DNA of 64,000 nt from Glaciecola sp. XM2. GTDB taxonomy: Bacteria; Pseudomonadota; Gammaproteobacteria; Enterobacterales; Alteromonadaceae. Numbering within the stretch: the stretch's first letter is position 1; each line of letters begins with the position of its first letter. Below the pieces are notes generated by a model, which saw only the letters and a program-made list of their open reading frames with translations, searched no databases and was not told the DNA's origin. Of the stretch, positions 39,075-47,886 are shown piece after piece. Position numbers and translations under genes: made by a program. The stretch lies in assembly GCF_018595715.1 (NCBI RefSeq), contig NZ_JAHEOJ010000020.1, positions 558,001 to 622,000 of the forward strand, written 5' to 3'.

Positions 39075-39392
39075 CTATTCTTTAAAATCAATTCTCTGAT
39101 GCATGTTGTTCCATGTATCAGGGAATTGCCCCTGCATTACAAACGAAAACGCAATAAGCTCTGCAATCACATGATAGAGCGTTTCTGGAATTTCTTGTCC
39201 TAAATCTAGCTGACTTAAAATCTCGCTCAAATGCGCATCTTGATGAATAAAAATGCCATGTTGCTGGGCCAGCGCAATGATTTCTTCTGCCAAGGTGCCC
39301 GTGCCCGTCGCCACGACTTTCGGCGCTTGTTTAGGCGATAAACTATCGTACTTTAATGCCACCGCTTTGGGTGAAGGCTTAGTGTATGTCAT
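39075..39392 (-). CDS. FlhB C-terminal-domain-like protein
   Basis: A 105-residue protein equivalent to the cytoplasmic C-terminal piece of the flagellar export switch FlhB (EscU/YscU/HrcU family) without the membrane domain. VALKYDSLSPKQAPKVVATG matches the FlhB segment just after the autocleavage loop, but the NPTH cleavage motif itself is replaced by PSPK. AEEIIALAQQHGIFIHQDAHL and IPETLYHVIAELIAFSF follow as in FlhB. It lies 8 bases from the FliK-like gene upstream, and FliK and FlhB interact in flagellar substrate switching. The two may work together as an accessory switch (inference). Confidence 0.85.
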   Translation of the reverse strand: MTYTKPSPKAVALKYDSLSPKQAPKVVATGTGTLAEEIIALAQQHGIFIHQDAHLSEILSQLDLGQEIPETLYHVIAELIAFSFVMQGQFPDTWNNMHQRIDFKE

Positions 39393-39400
39393 GGTTTACC

Positions 39401-41761
39401 TCATGCATATGCGTGCATTACGTTGAGTTTTGTTTTCAATAGCGTTTCAGACACCTTGCCAATGTCGCAACGCTGTGAATTTATATCTATGCCTAATGAT
39501 GTTAGGCGGGCGTGAAGCAAGGGAAGGTACTTTTCTACCCTTTGTTTAAGGGCTTCGTCGCTGGCGTATAAATGTAAATCTACTATGTTGTTTTGCAGTT
39601 TGGTTTTTGCTAATACCTTGCCGTGTTTGCCAACATCGAGCTTTATGTCGAGCTTCCATATTTGCGACGCTGAATCTTGGTTGTTGTCTCGCTGCTCGTC
39701 TTGCTCGCGTTTAACCACCAGTTCGATGTCTTGCCCGTTTTTGTTCAGTAAGTTAGGAATAGCGTAATAATAAGTATCATTACCTTGTAAGGTCGTTTCG
39801 GCGCTGCGTAGCTTTTGTGTGTTGTGGGTGCTAAGCAGTTTGCCAATCTCGCTGATAAGGCCGCCTTTTGGATCTGCTCGGCTAATATCTTGCAGCACTT
39901 TCATGGGTTGTTGTTTTGTGTTTTGCGCTGTGTTGGGTTTGATAATGCTCGCCACAAAAGCCGGTAGGCTGGTTTGCAGCATGGTTTGTCTTGCCGGAGA
40001 TTGTGCATCGGCGCGCGAGGCAATGTTGGCCGCCAAGCTGAGCTTTAATAAATTCACCAGTCCTTCAATAAAGCTGTTTGATGCCCCGCGGTTTACTTGT
40101 GGCTGGGGGTTGGTAATTTGCGTGACCGCCTCGCTTGCCATGGTTTGCTTGATGATTTCTGTTAGCGCGCTGTTGCCTTCGCTGTTCCCTTCGTTTTGAA
40201 GCGTGCCTTGTGTTGCACTTTTTTGTGTAGCTGCAATCGCTGCAGAATTACTAAGGTTTTGTTTGTAATCCGTAAGGCTCTTTAGCTGTTGCAGCAGTGG
40301 CGTGAACTGCTGTTTTGTTTCGATAGAGCTCTGCGCTAGCACTTTATCTAGTGTGGCGCTTACCGCATCGATACTTTGGGCCGATGGCGCGCTATGGCTC
40401 AGCGTATGCTGCAGTGCGGTTTGTAGTTTGCCAGGCAGCTCGAGTAATTTTTGCGGCGAGGTGTTGAGTTTGATCGCCTGTAATAAGGCGTCTGCCGTTT
40501 GCACCTTCGAATTTGCAGATGTCGATACGGATGCCGAAGTAGCAGCAGATGCTGATGCCGATGTTGAATTATTTAGCGAGGATGAAGCTCGCGCTTCTCC
40601 GCGTTCATTTTTGAGCATCGTGCTAAGCTCGTCATTGTTGTTTTGAGTTAACGCACTTTGCGCATTTGCCTGCAGCCCTGCGGTATTGATTTTTACCATG
40701 ACAGGCTTTTCAATCGCAAACAAACTTACCGCGTTACCTGCACGGCCGCTTTTTGCATTATTTATAAGGAGCTGGGCGTCATCTAGCGAATTAGGTGCGA
40801 TAGCGCGCTTAATTTGTTGAGCAAAACTCTCGGGCAAGGCATTCAGTGCGGCTTTGTTAAGCGCCATGGTATAAACCGCTTGCGTGAAGTTTTGAGACCC
40901 GCCCACACCCTTAATCGCTTTATTAGGACTCAATAAAGATTGTTCAATGATGCTGGTGACTTTTTGCTTAAGCGCACTATTGGCTTGGTTAAAGGCCGCA
41001 ATATCGGCTTTGGATAATGGTGTATTTTGCACAGCGGCCGCAATAATTCCCTTGGATGGCGCATTACCCGAGAGCACAAGCTCTACCGGCGAACCAATCT
41101 TGATTTTGGCACGCAGCACCGCGTTTAAAGGCAACGCAAGCTCAATCGCTTTGCCATTGCCTAATGATAAGCTAACCGTTGCATTTGCGTTCACCTGAGA
41201 AGAAACTGGCATGGCTTTGATGGTGCCTAAAATAGGCAACTGGATACTGGGTTTGCCAGCACTGCTAGCACTTTGGGTAATTAATTTAGCAAGGGCTATC
41301 AAGTTGTTGTCGTTGCCAGCGCTGGTATTACTAATTTGAACTTGCGCGGCAACACTCACCGGTGCTTTGTTAAGCGCACTTAACCCTACATCAGGCCAGC
41401 TTTGTGCAAGCGTGCGGGTAAGCTGCACCGGAAGATTTACATTAGCGTTCTGATTTTGGGATTGTTTGAGCAGTCTGAAATTAATGCTCTGGTCGTTTGC
41501 GCTCACTAGCACAAGTGTGTCGCCTGCTTTTGGAGATACAGCGCTTTGCAAAGCGCTGGTTGCCAAGGCTATCTTTTGTTTGTTTGCGTTATCTTGCAAT
41601 AAAATCTGATTGGCGTTGCTCGCCACCACCGTAAAACTCACAGCACTTTTAGCTAAGGTAACTTTTGCCGCACTATCTTGGGCAATGGCTCGCTGCCCCG
41701 ACGAAGCTGTTTCAGTCAGAGTGGCTAGGGCTTTGAGAGCAGGAATAGTATTTTGTGCCAT
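39401..41761 (-). CDS. FliK-like (flagellar hook-length control C-terminal domain) protein
   Basis: A 786-residue protein. Residues 1-600 are low-complexity, rich in Ala, Gln, Ser, Asn and Thr with a Ser/Ala repeat tract around 390-415 (SASAATSASVSTSANS), like the extended ruler region of FliK proteins. The C-terminal 140 residues (YYYAIPNLLNKNGQDIELVV, WKLDIKLDVGKHGKVLAKTK, VDLHLYASDEALKQRVEKYL) look like the FliK C-terminal domain that contacts FlhB. It is in one unit with the FlhB-like gene and divergent from ccmA. No other flagellar genes are near, so its role in hook-length control is uncertain. Confidence 0.7.
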   Translation of the reverse strand: MAQNTIPALKALATLTETASSGQRAIAQDSAAKVTLAKSAVSFTVVASNANQILLQDNANKQKIALATSALQSAVSPKAGDTLVLVSANDQSINFRLLKQSQNQNANVNLPVQLTRTLAQSWPDVGLSALNKAPVSVAAQVQISNTSAGNDNNLIALAKLITQSASSAGKPSIQLPILGTIKAMPVSSQVNANATVSLSLGNGKAIELALPLNAVLRAKIKIGSPVELVLSGNAPSKGIIAAAVQNTPLSKADIAAFNQANSALKQKVTSIIEQSLLSPNKAIKGVGGSQNFTQAVYTMALNKAALNALPESFAQQIKRAIAPNSLDDAQLLINNAKSGRAGNAVSLFAIEKPVMVKINTAGLQANAQSALTQNNNDELSTMLKNERGEARASSSLNNSTSASASAATSASVSTSANSKVQTADALLQAIKLNTSPQKLLELPGKLQTALQHTLSHSAPSAQSIDAVSATLDKVLAQSSIETKQQFTPLLQQLKSLTDYKQNLSNSAAIAATQKSATQGTLQNEGNSEGNSALTEIIKQTMASEAVTQITNPQPQVNRGASNSFIEGLVNLLKLSLAANIASRADAQSPARQTMLQTSLPAFVASIIKPNTAQNTKQQPMKVLQDISRADPKGGLISEIGKLLSTHNTQKLRSAETTLQGNDTYYYAIPNLLNKNGQDIELVVKREQDEQRDNNQDSASQIWKLDIKLDVGKHGKVLAKTKLQNNIVDLHLYASDEALKQRVEKYLPLLHARLTSLGIDINSQRCDIGKVSETLLKTKLNVMHAYA

Positions 41762-41920
41762 ACTGATTTATCGGCAAAATACCTTTTCCCTTAAGAAAAT
41801 ACCTCGATTTGACTCCAATCAATTAAACGCTTTTTTCGACCAATTAATGGACCAGTAACGGTAGGTTAATACCTTGTTTTTATGGTAATATTTCGCGATT
41901 TTTGAAATTTGAGTAAGTAA

Positions 41921-42550
41921 GTGACCGTTTTATCCGCCCACAACGTTAGCTGTGAAAAACAAGATCGTATTTTGTTTGAACATCTTAGCCTCAGTCTTGA
42001 GGAAGGTGAGCTGTTGCTGTTGCGGGGTGAAAACGGGGCTGGAAAAACCAGTTTACTGAGAATTTTAGTGGGCTTGAGTAGTCCGCAAACTGGCAGTGTT
42101 ACCATCGGCGAATTCGATGCCCACTCGCAAACCAATCAAGCCAGCGAAAAGCTTATCTACTTTGGTCATAAACTTGGCGTGAGTGCACTTCTTAATCCCA
42201 TTGAAAATCTTCGCTATTGGTGCAAACAGCACAATGTTGCGGCTACCGACGCTGATATCATTGCTGTGCTCGACACTCTCGGTTTAGAAGGGCTCGAATA
42301 CCTTTCGGTGAAACATCTATCTGCCGGACAGCAGCGCAGGGTTTCGCTGGCGCGCTTGTGGCTAAGTAAAGACGCAACCCTTTGGGTGCTCGATGAACCC
42401 ATGACAGCCCTTGATGTAAATATGGTCGGTCACTTCGAAGCGCATATTGCGGCATTTTTAAAAAGCGGCGGCAGCGTCATCATGACCTCCCATCAACGTG
42501 TATCAATCGACCACCCCTCTCGTGAGTTTGAGCTGGAGTATCGTTGGTGA
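41921..42550 (+). CDS. ccmA: Heme exporter ATPase CcmA
   Basis: The ATP-binding subunit of the CcmABCD complex that releases holo-CcmE for cytochrome c maturation. The start is GTG 41921. The 209 residues have RGENGAGKTSLLRIL (Walker A), LSAGQQRRVSLARL (signature) and LWVLDEPMTALD (Walker B), with the CcmA-type ending SHQRVSID. It is the first gene of the ccm operon, and its TGA overlaps the ccmB ATG. Confidence 0.95.
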   Translation: MTVLSAHNVSCEKQDRILFEHLSLSLEEGELLLLRGENGAGKTSLLRILVGLSSPQTGSVTIGEFDAHSQTNQASEKLIYFGHKLGVSALLNPIENLRYWCKQHNVAATDADIIAVLDTLGLEGLEYLSVKHLSAGQQRRVSLARLWLSKDATLWVLDEPMTALDVNMVGHFEAHIAAFLKSGGSVIMTSHQRVSIDHPSREFELEYRW

Positions 42551-43215
42551 TGAGCATGGTATGGTCTTTTTGTAAGCGAGATATTGCCTTGGCATACCGG
42601 CAACGAGCGGAGCTGATGCAGCCCTTAATGTTTTTCATGATGGTGATCACGCTTTTTCCGCTGGCGATTGGCCCGTCTCCTGAAATTTTGCAGCGCGTGA
42701 GTGGCGGCGTCATTTGGGTGGCCGCGATTTTGTCGTTGTTGCTAGGTATGGAGCGCATGTTTAGGGATGATTTTAACGACGGAACCCTGGAGCAATATAC
42801 CCTTTCGCCCACACCGCTGTATATGATTGTGCTTACCAAAGTACTCACACATTGGTTTATCCATATTTTGCCCTTGCTGCTGTTATCGCCGCTGCTAGCA
42901 TTGTTTTTAAATATGAATATGCCGATGTATAAAGCGCTTATCGCAACATTGGTGTTAGGCACGCCCGTCATTAGCTTGATTGGCGCCATAGGCGTGGCGC
43001 TTACGGTTGGCTTGCAGCGTAGTGGGGTATTGGTGGCGTTGTTGTTAATTCCCTTGTTTATTCCGTTACTAATTTTTGCCACTTCGGCAATAGATTCGGC
43101 GTCTCTGCAATTACCTTATAGCTTTCAACTTGGTATGATGGCGGCCTTGTTATTATTTGCATTGGCGGCGGCGCCAGCGGCTATTTCATATTCTTTAAGA
43201 GTGAGTCAACATTAA
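42550..43215 (+). CDS. ccmB: Heme exporter membrane subunit CcmB
   Basis: A permease of about 221 residues with six hydrophobic segments. The start ATG 42550 (MSMVWSFCKRDIALAYRQRAE) overlaps the ccmA stop. Family marks are LMQPLMFFMMVITLFPLAIGP, VIWVAAILSLLLGMERMF and FNDGTLEQYTLSP. Its stop TAA shares one base with the ccmC ATG, showing translational coupling. Confidence 0.95.
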   Translation: MSMVWSFCKRDIALAYRQRAELMQPLMFFMMVITLFPLAIGPSPEILQRVSGGVIWVAAILSLLLGMERMFRDDFNDGTLEQYTLSPTPLYMIVLTKVLTHWFIHILPLLLLSPLLALFLNMNMPMYKALIATLVLGTPVISLIGAIGVALTVGLQRSGVLVALLLIPLFIPLLIFATSAIDSASLQLPYSFQLGMMAALLLFALAAAPAAISYSLRVSQH

Positions 43216-44282
43216 TGTGGAAGTGGATTAATTCTTACGCAAAACCCGATAAGGCATATGAGCTTTGCAATCAGCTTTTGCCTTGGTTTTTAGTGCTGAT
43301 GTTTGTCGCATTTCCGGTGGGCATGCTGTGGGGATTGGCATTTGCGCCAACCGATTACCAGCAGTTTGATGTTTACCGCATCATATACATCCATGTGCCT
43401 TCGGCCACACAGTCGATGACCACTTACATTGCCATGGCCGTTGCGGCCTTTGTGGGTGTGGTTTGGCAGTGGCGAACCGCGCTTACCACCATGATTGCCA
43501 TTGCGCCTGTGGGTGCGGTGATTACCTTTATATCGCTATTTACCGGTGCAGTCTGGGGCCAGCCTACATGGGGCACGTGGTGGATTTGGGACGCACGATT
43601 AACCTCGCAACTGATTTTACTGTTTTTATATTTAGGGGTGATTGCCCTTTACGTATCATTTGACGACAAGCAGCAAGGCGGCAAAGCAGCCGCGATTATG
43701 GCGATGGTGGGCGTCATTAATATCCCCATCATAAAGTACTCGGTGGAGTGGTGGAATACTCTACACCAGCCTGCGAGCATCAGTAAAATTGACAAGCCGT
43801 CGATGCCGCCCGATATGGCAATCCCGCTGGTGATTTCTATCTTTGGGATGATTGGGTTTATTGGCGCGATAGTGATCATTCGCCTTAAGTACGAGCTGAT
43901 TAAACGCGATGCACACCGCCCTTGGGTGGCTGAGCTTTTAGGTGATGCAGGGCACAAATTACATCGCATACCAGGCAGAACTATTGCCTTGGTTTCGGGT
44001 CTTATTTTATTTATTGCGGGGGTGTTTTACGCAGCCCAGCAAGGTTTCAAGTTTGATGATATGGCAGCCTTTTGGAACATGGGTAACCGTGGTTTCTATG
44101 TATGGCTGTCATTTGGCGTAAGTTTGTTGGCCATGGTTTTACTAGCCGCGCAGAGCTTGTATATGAGCAAAGCGGTAAAAACCTATGTAAGCACACAACA
44201 AGCGAGAGCGCAGCGCATCATTGCAGCGCGCGCTAAACGTAAGCAAAAGAATATAGAATCTACTCAGGGCAGCAAAGCATGA
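43215..44282 (+). CDS. ccmC: Heme exporter CcmC with a fused CcmD-like domain
   Basis: Residues 1-240 are CcmC, which loads heme on CcmE: six membrane helices, [10 protein letters not shown], the tryptophan-rich [18 protein letters not shown] and a conserved His near [13 protein letters not shown]. At 355 residues it exceeds the usual length of about 245. The extra part has one added membrane helix (about 258-280, [19 protein letters not shown]), then [20 protein letters not shown] and a basic tail [15 protein letters not shown], which has the form of the small protein CcmD (M.G..FYVWL..., one helix, Arg/Lys-rich end). No separate ccmD exists: ccmE starts 4 bases before this stop. A fusion is inferred. 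Confidence 0.88.
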   Translation: MWKWINSYAKPDKAYELCNQLLPWFLVLMFVAFPVGMLWGLAFAPTDYQQFDVYRIIYIHVPSATQSMTTYIAMAVAAFVGVVWQWRTALTTMIAIAPVGAVITFISLFTGAVWGQPTWGTWWIWDARLTSQLILLFLYLGVIALYVSFDDKQQGGKAAAIMAMVGVINIPIIKYSVEWWNTLHQPASISKIDKPSMPPDMAIPLVISIFGMIGFIGAIVIIRLKYELIKRDAHRPWVAELLGDAGHKLHRIPGRTIALVSGLILFIAGVFYAAQQGFKFDDMAAFWNMGNRGFYVWLSFGVSLLAMVLLAAQSLYMSKAVKTYVSTQQARAQRIIAARAKRKQKNIESTQGSKA

Positions 44283-44746
44283 ATGTAAGACGTAAACAGC
44301 GACTTTTTGCGGTATCAGGCATTTTAGTTCTCATATCCGCAGCGATTGGCGTAATGTTGTACACATTAAACGACAGTATTGACGTGTTTTATACCCCTTC
44401 AGAAATTCATGAAGGTAAAGACGCAACCGGCGCAATGCCCGTCATAGGTCAACGAATTCGTATTGGCGGACTAGTGGTGCCAGGCAGTGTAAAGCGCGAT
44501 AGCGAGAGCTTAGCGGTACGTTTTGATTTAATGGATTTAGGACCAACGGTTACGGTTGAATACAACGGCATTTTGCCCGATTTGTTTCGCGAAGGGCAGG
44601 GCATTGTTGCTACCGGCACGCTTACCGAATCTACCTTGATTGTTGCACATGAAGTGCTCGCCAAACACGACGAAGAATACATGCCGCCAGAGTTGGCTGA
44701 AAAGCTTGGCATCACGCATAAAAAGCCAGAGGAGGCAGGCTACTAA
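44279..44746 (+). CDS. ccmE: Periplasmic heme chaperone CcmE
   Basis: It binds heme covalently and hands it to the CcmFH ligase. The 155 residues have an N-terminal anchor ([21 protein letters not shown]), an OB-fold ([39 protein letters not shown]) and the heme-binding His in [12 protein letters not shown]. The flexible C-terminus is short. It overlaps ccmC by 4 bases and shares one base with the ccmF start. Confidence 0.96.
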   Translation: MNVRRKQRLFAVSGILVLISAAIGVMLYTLNDSIDVFYTPSEIHEGKDATGAMPVIGQRIRIGGLVVPGSVKRDSESLAVRFDLMDLGPTVTVEYNGILPDLFREGQGIVATGTLTESTLIVAHEVLAKHDEEYMPPELAEKLGITHKKPEEAGY

Positions 44747-46773
44747 TGATCCCCGAACTTGGTAATGTCACCCTCGTTATTGCGCTGGTTTTATCCATAC
44801 TGCTAGCGGTGTACCCGCTGTATGGTGCACAAACCAATAATCAAACCTTAATGCAGATGGCTCGGCCACTCACCTATGGTCTGTTTGCTTTCACCCTTAT
44901 TGCCTACATGTGCTTGACATACGCGTTCGTCACCGACGATTTTAGCGTGAACTACGTTGCACAAAACAGCAACAGCATGTTGCCCATTTACTATAAAATC
45001 ACCGCAGTATGGGGGGGGCATGAGGGCTCATTTTTACTGTGGGTACTGATCTTTGCGATTTGGACATTGGCGGTAGCGCTATTCTCTAAAGGCATACCCG
45101 AAGCGATGCTCGCGCGGGTGCTATCGGTATTAGGAATGGTGAGCATTTCGTTTTATTTGTTCATGCTGATTACCTCTAATCCGTTTGACAGCATGCTGCC
45201 GTTCTTCCCGGTGGATGGGCGAGACCTGAATCCACTGCTGCAAGATTTTGGCATGATAATTCACCCACCGCTTTTATACATGGGCTATGTTGGCTTTGCG
45301 GTGGCCTTTGCATTTGCGATTGCCGCGTTGATTGGCGGCCAGCTTGATTCAACATGGGCAAGATGGTCACGTCCGTGGACCATTGCCGCGTGGGCTTTCT
45401 TAACCATGGGAATAGCACTGGGCAGCTGGTGGGCATACTACGAACTCGGTTGGGGCGGCTGGTGGTTCTGGGATCCAGTAGAAAACGCGTCATTTATGCC
45501 ATGGCTTGTGGGCACCGCATTAATGCATAGCCTAGCGGTGACCGAAAAGCGTAAAGTCTTTAAATCGTGGACCGTGTTACTTGCTATTGCAGCCTTTTCG
45601 TTAAGCTTGCTCGGCACGTTCTTAGTGCGCTCAGGCGTATTGGTATCGGTGCATTCGTTTGCAAGCGACCCGTCTCGTGGCTTGTTTATATTAGGTTTGC
45701 TGGTAGTCGTTATTGGCGGCTCATTGCTACTGTATGCTGTGCGCGCCTCGCAACTAAAAAGCGTTGGACGTTACGACACATTCTCACGCGAGATGATGCT
45801 GATGGGCAACAACGTATTGCTCGTTGCTGCAACCATTGTAGTATTGCTGGGCACGCTTTTCCCGCTTGTGCATAAAGAAATTGGCTTAGGCACGATTTCA
45901 ATCGGTGCGCCGTTTTTTAATCAGATGTTTACTTTATTGATTGTGCCCTTTGTATTGTTTATGGGCATTGGGCCGTTATCAAGATGGAAGCGTCAGCAGC
46001 CTTCGGCCCTACGTAATCAGCTTATTGTTGCCTTTTTGCTAGCGCTTAGCGCTGGGTTCTTAGTGATTGCGTCGTACTCAGAGCAGTCGTACATGGCGAT
46101 GCTGGGTATGGTAATGAGCTTTTGGATTTTGATTTCTACCGTGCTTGAAGTTAGGCAGCGCGTGGTCTCCCAAACCTCTGAAGAATCGATTACGTCATCC
46201 CTTAAAAAGCTAACGCGCAGCCATTGGGGCATGATCTTAGGTCACGTTGGCTTTGCAGTTTCGTTAATTGGCATCACGCTGGTGAGCAACTATGAGCTTG
46301 AGAGAGATGTTCGTATGGAGCCTAATCAGCGCGTGCAAATTGCTGATTACGACGTGCTCTTTACTGGCGTAGTTGAGCTACAAGGCCCCAACTATATATC
46401 CGACAAAGGCATTTTTGACGTATTTAAAAATGGCGAGCTTGTGTCGCATCTTGAGCCAGAGAAGCGCTTTTACACGGTGCAGCGTATGACCATGACCGAG
46501 GCAGGTATTCATACCACCCTTACGCGGGATTTGTTTATTGCACTAGGTGAGCCTCTTGAAAATGGCGCTTGGGCAGTTCGTTTATACTACAAGCCCTTTG
46601 TAGTTTGGATTTGGTTAGGTGCGTTTATCATGAGCGTAGGCGGCGTGCTGTCGATTACCGACAAGCGCTACCGCATTACCAAAATTGCTAAAGTGAAAGC
46701 CGCCCTTCGTCCTAAGGCAAAGGTTGAGCTAGATGCAGCCGTGCAAACTAAAACCAGCGAGGCGCAAGCATGA
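44746..46773 (+). CDS. ccmF: Cytochrome c heme lyase subunit CcmF
   Basis: A 675-residue polytopic membrane protein of the heme-apocytochrome ligase. The WWD domain is WGGWWFWDPVENASFMPWL, with the conserved His in VWGGHEGSFLLWVL and in the DFGMIIHPPLLYMGYVG loop. About 15 hydrophobic segments are visible and a periplasmic domain lies near the C-terminus (DVRMEPNQRVQIADYDV). It overlaps ccmG by 4 bases. Confidence 0.97.
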   Translation: MIPELGNVTLVIALVLSILLAVYPLYGAQTNNQTLMQMARPLTYGLFAFTLIAYMCLTYAFVTDDFSVNYVAQNSNSMLPIYYKITAVWGGHEGSFLLWVLIFAIWTLAVALFSKGIPEAMLARVLSVLGMVSISFYLFMLITSNPFDSMLPFFPVDGRDLNPLLQDFGMIIHPPLLYMGYVGFAVAFAFAIAALIGGQLDSTWARWSRPWTIAAWAFLTMGIALGSWWAYYELGWGGWWFWDPVENASFMPWLVGTALMHSLAVTEKRKVFKSWTVLLAIAAFSLSLLGTFLVRSGVLVSVHSFASDPSRGLFILGLLVVVIGGSLLLYAVRASQLKSVGRYDTFSREMMLMGNNVLLVAATIVVLLGTLFPLVHKEIGLGTISIGAPFFNQMFTLLIVPFVLFMGIGPLSRWKRQQPSALRNQLIVAFLLALSAGFLVIASYSEQSYMAMLGMVMSFWILISTVLEVRQRVVSQTSEESITSSLKKLTRSHWGMILGHVGFAVSLIGITLVSNYELERDVRMEPNQRVQIADYDVLFTGVVELQGPNYISDKGIFDVFKNGELVSHLEPEKRFYTVQRMTMTEAGIHTTLTRDLFIALGEPLENGAWAVRLYYKPFVVWIWLGAFIMSVGGVLSITDKRYRITKIAKVKAALRPKAKVELDAAVQTKTSEAQA

Positions 46774-47378
46774 GTCGACTCGCGTGGTTTTTATTGCCGC
46801 TGATATTGTTTTTGACCATTTGCGTGTTTTTGTTCAAAGGATTGTACTCCGATCCGATGGAGCGCGAGTCTGAAGTGTTAGCAGAGCCTTTCCCTGCGTT
46901 TTCACTTCCTGATCTAATGGATGAGACCATCATCTACGACAACAGCATCTTCGACGGCCAAATTACTGTGGTGAATGTGTGGGGCGTATGGTGCATTACC
47001 TGCGCTATTGAGTTGCCATACTTGACACAGCTCAGCCAAGAGGGGATTCGTTTTGTGGGGCTTTACTACGACCAAGATATTGACCCTGATTTTGGTATTA
47101 AAACCGTCACGCGCGTGCGCACTGAAGTAAACGAAATGCTGAGCCGCACGGGCAACCCCTTCGAGTTTAATATCTTTGATGTGTACCGCGATACCTCACT
47201 GGATTTAGGAGTCACTGGCGCGCCTGAAACCTTCTTAGTGGATGAAAATGGCGTTATCCGCGTGCATCATTTAGGCGATGTTAACGAAAGGGTATGGGCG
47301 GCTAAATTTAAGCCTGTGCTAGACGAACTGCAGGGTGTTGTAGCGCAGCCTGTGGTGGAGGAGTTGGCCAGTGAGTAA
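46770..47378 (+). CDS. ccmG: Thioredoxin-like thiol reductase CcmG/DsbE
   Basis: It reduces apocytochrome or CcmH disulfides in the periplasm. The 202 residues have an N-terminal membrane anchor (residues 4-24) and a thioredoxin fold. The active site is WGVWCITCAIELPYL, and the cis-Pro region is GVTGAPETFLVDENGVIR. The 8-base overlap with ccmH indicates coupling. Confidence 0.95.
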   Translation: MSRLAWFLLPLILFLTICVFLFKGLYSDPMERESEVLAEPFPAFSLPDLMDETIIYDNSIFDGQITVVNVWGVWCITCAIELPYLTQLSQEGIRFVGLYYDQDIDPDFGIKTVTRVRTEVNEMLSRTGNPFEFNIFDVYRDTSLDLGVTGAPETFLVDENGVIRVHHLGDVNERVWAAKFKPVLDELQGVVAQPVVEELASE

Positions 47379-47886
47379 GTATTTTCTAAGTATTTTTGTA
47401 TGTATAGGTGTGTTGGCTTTTTCATCAGCGCACGCGCAAGAGAACCAAGAATCACCCGCGCCGGCTCAAAGCACTGAACAAAACCGGGTAGTACCAGAAG
47501 ATTATGCCGAAAACTATGCTTTTACCGACGCTAACGATCGTAAAACCTTTCTAAAGCTGACCGCCGAGCTGCGTTGCCCTAAATGTCAGAATCAGAACAT
47601 TGCAGATTCTGATGCGCCTATTGCACACGACATGCGCCGTAAGGTGTATCAGTTGATGAAAGAGGGTAACGACGAGGAGCAGGTGATTGGCTGGATGAAG
47701 CAGCGTTATGGTGATTTTGTGCATTATCAACCGCCCGTGAACGCAGTGACCATGTGGCTTTGGTTAGCGCCAGTGTTATTTGCGTTTATCATGTTAGCGG
47801 TGTTTATCAAGCGCAGAAAAGTCGTTGATGATGACGACATAGAAGCTCGCCTTGCCAGAGCAGAACAGTTGTTAAAGGAAGAATAA
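47371..47886 (+). CDS. ccmH: Cytochrome c maturation protein CcmH
   Basis: The start is GTG 47371 within the end of ccmG, with a strong GGAGGAG upstream. The 171 residues are: signal peptide (ending near SSAHA-QE), the thiol motif LRCPKCQNQNIADSDAPIA that handles the apocytochrome CxxCH cysteines, and one C-terminal helix (MWLWLAPVLFAFIMLAVFI). It corresponds to the short CcmH (CycL); the TPR part is in the next gene. Confidence 0.95.
   Translation: MSKYFLSIFVCIGVLAFSSAHAQENQESPAPAQSTEQNRVVPEDYAENYAFTDANDRKTFLKLTAELRCPKCQNQNIADSDAPIAHDMRRKVYQLMKEGNDEEQVIGWMKQRYGDFVHYQPPVNAVTMWLWLAPVLFAFIMLAVFIKRRKVVDDDDIEARLARAEQLLKEE

Noticed and set aside
40490-40580. Repetitive Ser/Ala codon tract that looks like a DNA repeat
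   Set aside because: It is low-complexity coding sequence of the FliK-like ruler region, not an array with spacers.
39819-40646. Long plus-strand open frames inside the FliK-like gene
   Set aside because: They are mirror frames of the Ala/Gln/Ser-rich coding sequence, with Cys/Leu-rich translations typical of antisense artefacts.
45176-45493. Antisense open frame within ccmF
   Set aside because: It lies opposite the conserved tryptophan-rich domain of CcmF and has no independent support.
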